Positions 11,540-23,689 of a DNA stretch of 64,000 bases are shown here, one piece after another. The notes under the pieces were generated by a model. The model worked only from the letters and a program-made list of their open reading frames with translations, did not search any database and had not been told where the DNA came from. This stretch comes from Ophioderma brevispina. Lineage: Eukaryota > Echinodermata > Ophiuroidea > Amphilepidida > Ophiodermatidae. The first letter of the stretch is position 1. Every line of letters starts with the position of its first letter. The translations under genes and the position numbers were made by a program. The stretch lies in contig JAMKCH010084896.1 of assembly GCA_023653785.1 (NCBI GenBank), positions 1 to 64,000 on the forward strand, in the 5' to 3' direction.

Positions 11540-14500
11540 TGTGCTATCACTTCGTGTTTTAACTGTGAGTGTGAGCCTGCTTAGTACCTAATCAATACCC
11601 TGGCCTGGTCACCGTGCAACTCGCGTGATTTTTTCTTTTGGAGCTTTTGCGGATCACTACTTTAATTTTCTTTCTGTTCACGGAGGGCCTCTATAATTTT
11701 AACTTAGTCCAAATTACATAACAATCATGAGATTTTGAATCCACTATCGATCGTTTTGCAACGCAGAGAGGCTCATGCCATGGGTTTTATGATTTGGGGA
11801 ATCCCCAGCCCAGTTCACGCAATCATGCATTTTATACATTTGCGTACATACTGTTCAGTGTCAGACTATAGTCCATGGACTGGTTTGGAGTGCGCCGCCC
11901 GAGGGTGTGGTGATTCTCAATATTGTTTTTGGTTTTAAATGTATTCGTAAATTAAAAACTTGCTGACTGAGGTGCCCCTTCCCCTTTTCGTAACGTTATG
12001 TGGGCCCTGCTCACGGCATTGCAATTTAGGGGTCTAGGGCGATGGGTGGCCAAATTAACACGGCTGTCGCCGGGTCGCGTGATTTAAGCGCACTTGGAGT
12101 GTCGCGATTCGCTTTTAAAAGCCCCAGCTCAACTTGTCGCGTTCCGATCTTTATATTGTGGTGCCATCGTATGTCGATCATTTAATTGGCACTCGCAAGT
12201 TGGATTTTTTCTGCTACAATTGGGCCAAGGAAATACGCATTAAGAGCGCTTTGTCTGATTTTTTTGGCAACGCGCTTGTTTTTTTTAGAGTATGATAATT
12301 AGCATTATTTACTCCAATTTGAGCGTGAAAATGTGGAATCAGTTAGATCCAGTTGCGATAAAATCCCTGGATAACAACACTACGCACTGGCACATCATTG
12401 GAAACGAATCCCGGTTAAGTCCGTACGTACAGTAACCTGTGTTTTAGGAATTCCTCTTGCATCGCCGTCTTAAAAAAAAAAAACGTTGTCAGTGCAATGA
12501 ATAATAATCCTCGCCAGTTCTTTTGGAGCTATTTTTGGGTACAATTTTAATACGTCCGAACAATGTTTAGAGCCTAGCCTTAGGCTTTTGTACGGACGAG
12601 CACACGCAACAAGTTTGCGAATGTTCACCCCTGGTCGATGTAGTCAAGTGCTAAGCAAGAAAACATAATTCTAGCCACTTCGAATGTACGTTTTTAACAA
12701 GTTAAAGTTTTGTTTTTCAAAAATTCAGGTGGTGTCCATATTATAAGCTCTGAACAACTACGTCTAAAAAATTGATATTTAATCAAAATGTTTATCAGAC
12801 ATCGTTAAATTAACTGTCTTTCAATGGCACGTGCGGCGGATTGATTTTTTGTTGCTATTTTTTGAGGGCCGGTAGACTCCTTTCGTTTCCTGCTGTCATT
12901 TACATAGTTTAATGAATATGCGAGTAAGACCAACCCGACATTCGCATGAGGTATTGTGGACAACAAATTTGTTTTGCAGCGGAGGGGATTTCCCGAAGCA
13001 TTGCATCAATTTATTCGTCGCCCGGGATTCCCAAACAATCCGATCACGTCAGAGTATACAAGTTGTAATAAAACATGACTCAAAACCAGAGTCGAATCTA
13101 AATTCTCTATTTTTGTTTGGTCTAATTCACAGTAATTTTTAAAATCACATGAATTATCTTGCTTAGTAATAGCCACGATAAAGATGATATCAAACTTTTT
13201 CTCATCAGGCTGCGTTTCCCCCGTGTATGAATGGAACATCCAATCCTTCATATTTAATTAGAAGAAACAAAACAACAGGGGTAATAGGTTTTTAACTAAG
13301 TCAATTTATTTTAAAAAATCATTTAAATACAAACCCAACCTAGATTTTGACACTTCAATAATGATAAGTGTTTTAATGCTCCAAAATTTGTCCATTTTCA
13401 TGACTGAAAAGAAGAATCATAGCGGCGTGCCGGCGTTGCTGCTGGGGAGCTGCCGGGCAGTGCCGAAGTTGATACACACAACATTTCATTTACAGAGATG
13501 AATTATTACCCGATATTAAAAAATGTTAGAACACTTTACTGATACTGTCTTGAGGAATTAGGTAAAACTAAAAGACTCTCAGGTCGCCCAGGAAGATCGC
13601 ATTTTTGAAGGTTTTTTCCTAAGTCCGTAGACTTCTATCGCTGTAAGTTGTTTCCCACAAGTGGTTCGGTGTCAAAGCATACGGAGTTATGAAAGTCTAC
13701 GCGGTTTTTTAATTTCCCCCAAAAGGCGTGTCGAACGATAACAGTAATTTTTGGAAAAGTTCCGTCGCTCAATAAGAGACTGCGTGTCGAAAGTTCGCGG
13801 ATAGAAAGGCCGTGTCGCGCTGGCGCGCGTGTCGATTTTTACCCATGTTGACCACTTGCATTGGAGCCACTGCTTGACTGTTACTTTCAAATTCTCAGGT
13901 TTCTAAATCATCTTCGGGCATGCTGCAAACATGCAAAGCCGTTGTGGCAGTACAGCGAAGGCAGTGCTATGCTGGGCATGGGTGGACAGGCATGAATGGG
14001 CCGTTTCACAGAATAAAAGCCCCACTCCCGGCCCCCCCTTTCGGCTATACTTCAAAAAGTGTCAATATGATTGTCCGAGTTAGTTAATTGTATAATCAAG
14101 AAAATATTAAATACGACATGGAACAAAGAGCGCCATGACTTGTATGATTCATGGATTGAGAGGATGACTGTCGCGGAACTAACGGTAAACTGGGCAAGGC
14201 GAGTTTGAGGCCTTGTTCAGAGGTAATTCGCAATGAATTTTCATCCATTCATTGGTGTTGTATACTGTTCTGTTACCCATAGCTACATGGTTACCTGGTA
14301 TGATACAATATTAGGATTGTTGTTACTAGCAACTTTGCCTGGTTGGTTTGCATTTCATCACATCATGGCTTTCGCCATTTTCAGTTTACAACGATGGCTC
14401 TATCAAGAAACATATATCCATGTTCAGGGCCCATATTTATTCAAATTTGAATCTGTAGTCTTGAAACGTCACAAAAGCGAGTCATTGATGAGCGTATGAC

Positions 14501-14990
14501 ATCACACGCGGAGGTCATTGTGAGATATCAATGACCCAATGACCCGCGTTGTAGGTGCGTATATTTATGTTACAAAAGATTTGATTGGTACGCGCATCAA
14601 CATAAGTTATGAATTATATAAACCATAACTAGAAGCTTTGAATAAAACCCCCTGGAAATTACACATCTGAATTTGTTAAACATCATTTTACCAATTAAGA
14701 ATTGAATCAATAAAAATTAAAATTCTGACACACCTGTTAATAGTAATAATAATCACTTGAGCTACACGATATTAAGTACTCTGGAAAGAAAATATGAATA
14801 ATAAATGCCCCAATTACAATGTGGACTACTTTCCGACAACATTGTTACCAGTTATAACATTTGAACAAATATCATAGGCCTTGGGAGAAGGAGTATATGT
14901 GAGGCCTAACAGATAAAGTGTAGGACTGCTGATCCTAAGACCATTGTAAATCAAAATCATGAGCCCTGCTGCAGTGTATCTCCAGGCAAG
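11540..14990. other. CpG-richer, repeat-poor region, no exon supported
   Basis: CG dinucleotides are visibly more frequent than in the flanks, notably at 11.88-12.15 and 13.42-13.85 kb. None of the repeat families found elsewhere in the window is present up to 14.99 kb. This could be promoter or regulatory DNA for the candidate minus-strand exon at 11.5 kb. No splice-bounded coding segment was found. Confidence 0.35.
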
Positions 14991-15141
14991 ATACTTAGAG
15001 CGGCACTGGCACATTTTCAGAATTTTTTTTTCAATTTGCTCTCAAATGATAGTCTAGGCCATTGGAAGAATAGAGATATATTTCACACATAAAAATAACA
15101 TACCCAAAAGCAGATAGGGACATTAATAAGAGGCCAAAGAG

Positions 15142-15893
15142 GAGTAGTAGTAGTAGTAAATCCAACACAGCTGTTTGAAAGTCTCATTTATTATGAAAAA
15201 ACGAGAATAAAACAAAAAATATCAATGGCGACACACTTTTGACAACTAATTTGGAGTATTTATGCTATTAACTACATCCTGTGTAAATTTGATGAAATTT
15301 CATTGCGGGCAAATACGATTTTTCATAAAAATTTCTATCTTTCTATGGGAAATAGGCATATAGAGGGCGCTATAACATACAAATTATGACCTTTGTAGGC
15401 CTATATGGCAAGATTCCCTCAATGGATTTTTCTGATTTTTGCGAAGGTAAATAGCTCTTGCACATCCCTACTTATATCAGTTGTCAAAATTGTGTCGCCA
15501 TTGCTTAAAATTGCTCTCAAAATAAAAGAGACGATTTGCATGGGGTCAAACAGCTGTGCCAAAATTTTAAATCAGGTTTTGTCCCCGTGAACGAGGTGGC
15601 CGGATTCACCTCACATTCACAGCAACCGCCCTTACTCCCCCCTTCCACTTCACCCGATTCAATGCATCCACCTTCCTCAAACCAACCCTCCTACTCTCCT
15701 CCTCCACTTGCTTCTTCTTCCAAGTCTTCTTTGGACATCCTCTCCTCCTCAAACCTCCCACCTCAAAAGCCCTTCTTAAAACATGCCCGTCATCCTTAAC
15801 ACATGCCCAAACCAACGTACACTATTCGCCTTCACCAAACGGTCCATCGCCTCCTCCAATCCCAACATCTGTATCAAGTCCTCAGTCCAGGTA
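15142..15893 (-). mobile_element. 5'-truncated LINE inserted in MITE C
   Basis: Reading the minus strand from 15893, it encodes the C-terminal end of a non-LTR retrotransposon reverse transcriptase. The blocks are LEEAMDRLVKAN, VRWFGHVLR, then RRGCPKKTWKK, QVEEESRRVGLRK and DALNRVKWKGGVRA, with a stop near 15606. A one-base gap splits the frame near 15790. The 3' UTR contains GGGACAAAACC and ends in a (TAC)n tail at 15142-15160. The 5' end is truncated, and the family C MITE resumes directly outside both ends. The exact LINE clade cannot be given from this tail. Confidence 0.8.
15163..15561. mobile_element. MITE inserted in the LINE 3' UTR
   Basis: The left end CCAACACAGCTGTTTGA and the right end (reverse complement TTGGCACAGCTGTTTGA) are inverted. 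The LINE 3' UTR at 6.75-6.85 kb lacks these ~400 bases, with GGATTTAC nearly adjoining the GGACAAAACC segment. Length comparison and inverted ends together support an insertion. The target duplication is unclear. Confidence 0.6.
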
Positions 15894-16527
15894 ATTTGTA
15901 GGCTAACTTTTAAGTTTGCCGTAACTTTAATCAACAAATGTGTCTATTACATGAACAGCATAGACTCATATTCATTGATATTAAAACCACAAAGGTCATA
16001 CACCAGTCAAACTAGGTGCATGCCATGAGAATCAACTCTGGCATATTATTTATTTGGGCTTAATAATTTCAGCTGAGGGCTAATGTATATAAAAGCTTTA
16101 TAACCATGCAAAAATACCAATTTTGAAAAATCTAGATGGCACACTATTTTTCAAATGTGCCAGGGTCTCTTTAATCTTCATTCCTCCATTGACCCAGGTG
16201 GTGTCTGAGTATATGGTATGGGGAAAATTAACAGCTTGGTGCTGCTAGGGATGTGCACTTGGCTGACTGCCACCTAGGTCAGGTGACATGATTGTGTAGA
16301 TTTCCTGATGGTAGTATAATAGGCAACAGCACTTTGAGACTGATCATGGCAAAAAGCACTTTATATGAAAGTGTGATAAATAGACCTATTATTTAATAAA
16401 CCTCCCCAAGACTCACTAAAACTCACTGAGCTGAGGCTAGAAAATGCACCCAATTCCAAAAGGATGCAATGACGTCATCGTACGAACACATGGACACGAA
16501 ATTGCTGACACCCTTGTTGCTTGCCAT

Positions 16528-16690
16528 CCCTGGTGATGGGACTGGGGCACCGGGGGCCCCAGGTTCGAATCCCACCCAAGATGTCCTATCTTCTTTAGCT
16601 TCTATCCCTTTAACCCTTCCCTTCCTCCCGGCTAGAAACAAGAACAGGGTTAGGGGTAATAGTATTAGTAACAAGAATTATGTGGTAATT
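16528..16690 (+). mobile_element. tRNA-derived SINE-like fragment
   Basis: A perfect Pol III B box, GGTTCGAATCC, lies at about 16563, preceded by a C/G-rich stem (GGGGCACCGGGGGCCCC). This is the layout of the anticodon-to-T-arm half of a tRNA. No good A box or acceptor pairing is seen upstream, so it is not an intact tRNA. A tRNA-headed SINE, degraded at its 5' end, fits best. No second copy was found in the window. Confidence 0.4.
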
Positions 16691-16699
16691 AATCCTTTG

Positions 16700-17880
16700 A
16701 ACATGGCAAGTGACTTCAGTCATTGAACGAGCAAAATTTGTCAAATTTTGTTTCAAAAAGGTTAAAATTATTTATTTTCCAAGGCATATTCAGAATCAGC
16801 ATGAAAAATGCATCTAAATTAGTCCAAACAAGCCTAGTCTTTGCTGGTATTCTTTTTAGATGGCTTTCCCAATGACCTGCAGCAAGCATTTAGGACGCCA
16901 TGCCTAAAGCCACTGACTTATGTGCTATAACATACACAGAATTGGCCCGTGTTGATAGGGTTAGAATGGCCACACAACTGTGGTATAATCACATTATATT
17001 AAAAATATGCAAATGAGCTCATTAATATTCATAACCTGTCCAAAAAGTAAAAAACACATGACCTTATGTTCCATCTCCGTGCCCCGTTTGAAGTTCATTG
17101 ACTAATTGGTTTAGTCAGTAGGGTGCATTAATTATTTTCTTCCATAGACATCCAGACAGGCATCCATCATCAAGATCACATAGTATCTTTCTTGTTATGG
17201 AGGACCTATCTATATATGAATGCTCTGAAATTGGAAAAGCTACCATCACATTCAATATGTCACTTATGTGACCTTATCAAGCAGCTTTAAGGAATATGTC
17301 AATCAGTTAAAGAATTTGAGAATGAGTAAAAAGCTAGCAGAACCTTGCGTATCCTGTTTATGCCTTTCCACTTAAAGGTCCATGGCCCGCTTGCTAATAC
17401 CTCAGGCCCCCGAAGCCGAAACCATCTTTTATCGGAAGTGGTCCAACATTTGGTATCAGAAGAAAGCTCTATTTTTTCTCATTTCCCCTTTTCTCATTTT
17501 ACCCTGTGAACCTTAGGGCCAAAGGATGTTGAGTTTGAAATTATGAGCGAAAATGTACTCCCATTTTGGTCAGACCAATATTAAGTTTACACAAGTCTCT
17601 ATGGAGACTTACAAAATCACGTTTTTAGCTCTCATCAAAACCATTGAATATCGGCGCGAAACTTTACAGATGGGTTTGGGGGCGAAGGCCAATCTTCAGA
17701 ATAAAACTTCATATCCTTATCGGAAACAGTCTTTCTTAGCCCTTTACATTTTGTATTGGCCTCATATTTTATTCCAGCTAAAAAATTCAACAAGAAAAAC
17801 TAGTGTTTTTTTTCGAGCTCAAATCGAGTGAAAGCATGTCTTTCCACTGCTTTATTTGCAAGCTCTAATTGCAATCAACT
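16700..17880. other. Spacer, nothing recognised
   Basis: A frame of about 92 residues at 17553-17831 has no family resemblance or splice context. No repeat family is shared with other parts of the window. Confidence 0.45.
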
Positions 17881-17911
17881 TACGCACTATGCATAAAACA
17901 TTCCACAGCCA

Positions 17912-18120
17912 CAGAGGGCAAAACAAATGAATGTGCTTCAGCCAGGCACTGCAGGACTTCACTGTGGTTCCCAAATTCTGCTCATTGCAATTACAGCGGC
18001 AAAAACCACCCAACAACAGAGGGCCGCAATCAAATGAGTGTGCTTTGACCAGCATTACAGGACTTCACTCGAAGATGGTTTCCAAATGCCTGTTCATTTC
18101 TCAATGGAGCAATTTCTTGC
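17912..18120 (+). repeat. Two-unit tandem repeat, about 105-bp period
   Basis: CAGAGGGCAAAACAAATGAA with TGTGCTTC and CAGGACTTCACT at 17912-17965 recurs at 18017-18070 as CAGAGGGCCGCAATCAAATG with TGTGCTTT and CAGGACTTCACT. Similarity continues through the following GTTCCCAAAT / GTTTCCAAAT segment. Confidence 0.75.
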
Positions 18121-18527
18121 TACTAATTCCAAACCTTCATTACATTCTATATTCCCTCCCACGGTTAGAAACCCATGAGGCCTGTAAATGACCTGCACAA
18201 GGTCTGCACAAATTATTTGATGATTCCTAGGCAATATTGAAGTGCAAATCTTTGAGATTCAACTTTCATCCTTTAAGCATTTAGACTGGGAAGGAGAGTG
18301 AAAAATTGTACAGGTGTCAAAAGTTTTGTACATGTCATCATGGTTTTAAAAGTTACAGCATATTCAGCTGGTCCCAAAGGATTAAACGGCATATGCGCTG
18401 GTCCAAAGGAGTAAAAAGTATAACGAGATCACCAGATATATGAGAGCGTCAACAGACATACTTTTTCTGAAAGAGATTCAGAAATCCACTCTAGTCCTCG
18501 CATATTATATGGTTTCCCAGCACCCCC

Positions 18528-19066
18528 TTAAAGTGGCTCAACTGGCACAGTTTCAAAAAATATGAAATTTCTTCAATTTGCTCTCAAATGATAGTCTAGG
18601 CCTTGGAAGAATAGAGATACATTTTACACATAAATATATACTCAAAAACAGATAGGGCGTTAATAAGAGGTTTACAGACATCAGGAAATTTGTAAGCTAC
18701 TTTTTTAAGTTTTCCATAACTTTATCAACAAATGTTTATATTACATGAATATCATAGACTCGTACTCATTAATATTAAAAACACAAAGGTCCAGACCGGT
18801 TTAACAAGATTGCAGGCGTGGGAAGTATGCATACGGCATGCGTTCTTGTGTAAACGCCATTTCCGTCGTCTGCTGAATTAACGTCGCCGGCGACATTGAA
18901 TTATAATCTTTTTAAACCCCTACGGACTCTGATTTGGACTTAATCAGTTCATATGAGAGCTAATGTATATTTATAAAGCTTTACAAACCAATGCAAAAAT
19001 ATCATTTTTTGAAAAATCTTGAGGAGGCGGACCTACTTGTTTTCAAATGTGCCAGTGTCCTTTTAA
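18528..19066 (+). mobile_element. TTAA-type MITE family C, copy 2 (uninterrupted)
   Basis: TTAA at 18528 is followed by AAGTGGCTCAACTGGCACAG. The right end reads TTTCAAATGTGCCAGTGTCC and then TTTTAA at 19062. The interior shares CAATTTGCTCTCAAATGATA, AGACTC.TACTCATT and the AAAGCTTTA block with copies 1 and 3. At about 540 bp it gives the full-length form of the family. No coding capacity. Confidence 0.8.
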
Positions 19067-21520
19067 CTAAATTTTTAAACATGACTTTTAGAATATTTTA
19101 CACATCCCTTAGGAAGTTTTGATCTTACCAAAATCAATATTTAGGGTGGTAGTGTAACCATCAATATATTCTACTACTCCACAGAAATTTATAACATTAA
19201 CAAATAGATTAGCATAATTTTATGCCACACAACATAGTTTCTGCATAAAGCAACATAGAAAATGCCTGCCAATGCTTCCTTAGGATCACACTTTCTAAAT
19301 GATCCCTTTCTGCATCATTACTCCGTTCTTGAAACCAGAGAGATATCATTATAATAAAATTGTAATCTTTTAGAGACAGAGGAGGCTTGCTACTCTTATT
19401 TTAATATTTTTCTACAATGCTACAAGCTCTATCAGTATCTCATTAAAATTGCAACTCAAACAGCTCCTTTAAATTTCATCCCACAATTCACCTCACAATT
19501 AAATTGCAGCATTCCATCCAATCCATCCATCCCTCCATCGTGAACTTTGGCATAATCATTTTGAGTAAAACTATGAAAAACACAGGCACACACACTAACA
19601 TACTTGGCATGCCATAGGTATACAATACTGAAAGGAAGATTTACATGTGTCAATTATCCGCTAATCAAAAAAAAAATCTTAACATACATTCAATTCCATT
19701 CAACTCAACAGTCGACCATTTTTGCAGAATGCTGCCCTCTTTTGGTTATTGTTCTATGGTTCAGAGGGGGGTAGGACCGATCTCTCAATTTGGGCTGGGG
19801 ATTTCCATAGTATTTTGGGAACTGCTACGTTCATTTACTATGGCCTTCTCGGTCCCAGTGACATTTAAACAAAGAGCACCAATGGTGTTAAAGCTTCATA
19901 CTAAACCGTGTGTGGGACGCTTGAGTGGAAGGTTAGTGGTTTGATTTTTGTGTCTTGTTAAAGCATAACAGCAAATTTTTTTAGAGTAACCCCAATTTCA
20001 CAAACTTTTGTGCATCGTTATTTTGGTAATTGGCTGTGAAACGACACCTGCGAACGAGAATGCTAAAAAATTGCGTATTTATTATAAAATAAGCGATTTT
20101 GTAATTGAAATTGGATCTATATTGTCTTTCCAGCTCCTGCCAAATTCTAAGTTTATGTCCTTTCCCTGATGACATAGTGCCCCCTATAGAAAATGACCTC
20201 ATAACTTGTGACTTGCCTGCCATACAACAAACTATGGATAGCGTATATACGTAAATGGCGCTATTTTTCCCGCTATTCACCTGGAAGTTCGTTCAGCAGC
20301 CATTGAATTATATTATCTCCGATATTATTATTCTGATTACAAGATCCTTCGTTTGCGACCTACATAGACATTTTCCAGCTTGACCATTCACAGGTTATAG
20401 TTTTCTATCCAGTATTCAATACCAACCATTAAATCTAAAATTTTTTGAAAAATTGGGGGCGCTCTTCAAAAGTGCTATATTGCATTAATGTACACCAGTA
20501 CTCATAAGTTTCCATTTTTCTGCTACTGACCTCACCACAAATCGGATATTACCTACCAATTTCATGATCATGCAACCATTTGACTTTTGGATGACTGGTC
20601 AGAGTCCTTGAAATGACTTTCAAAATTGGGTGGCACTGATGTTACCACCTCACACTCACTGATTTTCATTGCCGATCCATTCCCACTACAAGTATCATCT
20701 TTATGCCTTTTGCTTGTGTAGATGCATGCAATGCTGCATGAACACATGCACGCCCATACAGAAATACAACACAATACTGTATACAGCATACATCACAACA
20801 TACACATACACACACGGACGGACATACAGAATTTTGATTAGTATGGGTCTACCTGCTCGTCCATTTGCCGACACACAAAAATAAGGTTAGGGTTTTACTT
20901 TAAAGATATTATTTAAAAAGAAAAAACGTCATGACACATTAATACAAAGTAGGTGCAAACGGTAGGCCTATATTGTGATAAGGCACCTAAAGGTGCTACT
21001 TTAGGCTTGAAGTAACATGATCATTGTAAAGGGTTAAGATAATTAAGGCAAAATACAAGATGATCTCCGATGGATCCGGGGCTCTGAATTTGCTCACACT
21101 TATCTCCACATGCTTTTCCCTTGAAAAATGTTGAAATTTTCAGCTTTTGTTTCATTTAGTTTTTTAGAGAATTTCCCATTAATAGGTTTCACAAATATTC
21201 GTTAGCTCAAGATGCATCAGTATGTCAAATAAAATCTCAACATTCGATTACCTGAAAATACTTTTCTCCACTTTTGACTGAACAATTGTGATCTACGATG
21301 TTTTCTCTGGGCAAATTTTGACTGGAAAATCTTGTAATTTGACCAGAATCTGTCAAACTTGACCATATATTCTGGTCAAATTTGTTGAATAACTGCGTAA
21401 AGAATCATATGTCACAGGCATTTTTAAAATGATATTAAAAAGGGGAGCATAAGTCCCAAATATTAAAAAATACAGCGGTCACTGAATGCAAATTTGTCCC
21501 TGTGCTCTTCCATCGTGATT
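19067..21520. other. Spacer, nothing recognised
   Basis: Contains a CA/TACA-rich stretch near 20800-20822. No exon or shared element was supported. A 99-residue minus frame at 19981-20280 has no recognisable motif. Confidence 0.45.
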
Positions 21521-21529
21521 GTAAAATGA

Positions 21530-23660
21530 GGACAAGGTCACAGAGGTGGCCACACGCATGGGACACTAGCCACAAGTTTATCTAAGTGTCATGGAAATCG
21601 ATTGACATATGTGGATACAACAAGCAATTTATATTATGACCAATTTAATTAAGTCACGCGAGGTCACAACATGTGGGACACTACCCAGGGCTCACGTATC
21701 TTAAGTGTCATGAAATCGATCAACATATGTGGATAAGACCAAGCAATATTATAATTCTGACCATTTTTCAGGTCACACGAGGTCATAAAGGTCACCTGAT
21801 GTCACCAACATGTGGGCCACTACCCAAGGGTCATTAATTTAAGTGTCATAGGAATCGATCAACGTATGTGGAGCACACCAAGCATTTTATAATTCTGATC
21901 AATTTAAGGTCACAAAGAGGTCACCACACATGTGGGACACTACCCATGGGGATTTCTTAAAAGTGCCGAATAAATCGTTAGACATATGTGGATACACCAA
22001 CAATTTTTAAATTCTGCCCATTTTTAAGGTCACACGAGGTTACATGAGGTCACAAACATGTATGATCGACATGTGGATGGATCAAGCAATATTAAAATCA
22101 TTCTGACCATTTCAGGCCATCATGAAGGTCCCCAACATGTGGGACACGACCAGGCAATGTATCTAGTGTCATGAAATTGAATCGCATCTATGGATACACC
22201 AAGCGAATTTATAATAAGCATGACCATTTTAAGGTCGCATGAGTTCACAAAGGTCACATGATGGTCATCAACATTTGGGACGCTACCCCAAGGGCCCCTG
22301 AATTAGTGTCATGAAAATCGACAACATTGTTGGATACACCAAGCAACTTCATAATTCTGAACCATTTTTTAAGGTCAATGAGGTCAAAAAAAGTGGGACA
22401 CTACCCAAGGGTCATCTATCTTAGTATCATAGAAAAATCGAATCAACAGAATGTGGATACCCAAGCAATTTTATAATTCTGATCAATTTAAAGGTCACAT
22501 GAGGGTCACCAACATGTGGGACACTACCCAAGGATTCTATCCTAGTGTCATAGAAATCGATCGACAATATGTGGATACCCTAACAATTTTATAATTCTGA
22601 CATATTTAGGTCAACAGGTCACAACATGTGGACCACTACCCAAGGGTCATTCATCTAAGTGTCATAGAAAATCCGACTCGACATTTTGGATACACTAAGC
22701 AATTTTATAATTCTTTCTGACCCATTTTAAGGTCCCAAAGATCCATGAGGTCATCAACATGTGGGCACTACCCAAGGGCCTCTGTATCTAAGTGTCAGGA
22801 AAATTGATCAAACATATGTTGGCCTACCCCTAGCAATTTCATAATTTCTGACCATTTTAAGGTCACACAAGGTCACATCAGGTCAACGACCTGTGGACAC
22901 TACCCATGCCATGTCATCTACGTGGTCAAGAAATCGATCAAATATGTGGATCCACCACGCAATTGTTATAATTCGACATTTTAAGTTCAATTGACGTCAC
23001 CAACCTGTAGTACACTACCCCTGGTCCATTGTATCCTAGTGTCATAGAAATCGATCGACATTCTTTGGATCACCAAGTGCATATGTTATAATTCTGATCA
23101 TTTTAAGGTCACATGATGTACAAAGATCAAATGAGGTCAATAACATGTGGGACACTACCCAAGGGCACTGTATCTAAGTGTCATGAAAATCGATCGAATA
23201 TGTGGATAAACCAAGCAATGTTAGAATTCTGACCATTTAAGGGTCACACAGTCACAAGGTAACATGAGGTCAACCAACATGTGGGACACTACCCACGTGG
23301 CATTTATTCTAAGTGTCATAAATAAATCGTCAACATCTGTGGATACACGTACAGTGCAATTTTATAATTCTGACCATTTGTAGACTCACATGATGTCAAA
23401 CTCAACATGTAGGACACTACCCAAATGGACATTTAGCTAAGAGTCCAATCGATCGACATAGCCTATGTGGATACACCAGGAATTTTTTTAAAATGTCTGA
23501 CGACTTTAAGTCACAATGAGATCACAGAGGTCAAAGGTCACATAGGTCACCACAGTGGGACCTACCCCAGGGGTAGTTTTATCTTAGTGTCAGAAAATTG
23601 TTCGACATATATGTGGATACACCCATACATTATAAATTCTAACCATTTTTTTGGGAATTA
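21530..23660 (+). repeat. Minisatellite, about 17 degenerate units of 110-140 bp, rich in AGGTCA
   Basis: Each unit contains, in order, AGGTCAC blocks, ACATGTGGGACACTACCCAA, AAGTGTCATGAAAATCGATC, ACATATGTGGATACACCAAG and CAATTTTATAATTCTGACC. Starts of the GTGGGACACTACCC block occur at roughly 21560, 21670, 21810, 21930, 22135, 22270, 22390, 22510, 22625, 22760, 22890, 23005, 23145, 23278, 23405 and 23550. Units differ by many short gaps. Related solitary copies lie at 38.54 kb and, inverted, at 58.25 kb. Each unit carries one to three AGGTCA hexamers, often four bases apart. Confidence 0.9.
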
Positions 23661-23689
23661 CACCTCTAGATGACCTTTGACCCTAACTC

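Larger units (their letters stand above)
14995..16174 (+). mobile_element. TTAA-type MITE family C, copy 1, split by a LINE
   Basis: The left end follows TTAG (a degraded TTAA) with CGGCACTGGCACATTTT. The right end CAAATGTGCCAGGGTCTC is followed by TTAA at 16171. The left third (to about 15140) and right two thirds (from about 15893) align to the uninterrupted copies at 18.5 and 47.9 kb. The intervening bases are a minus-strand LINE that itself carries another MITE. Confidence 0.75.
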
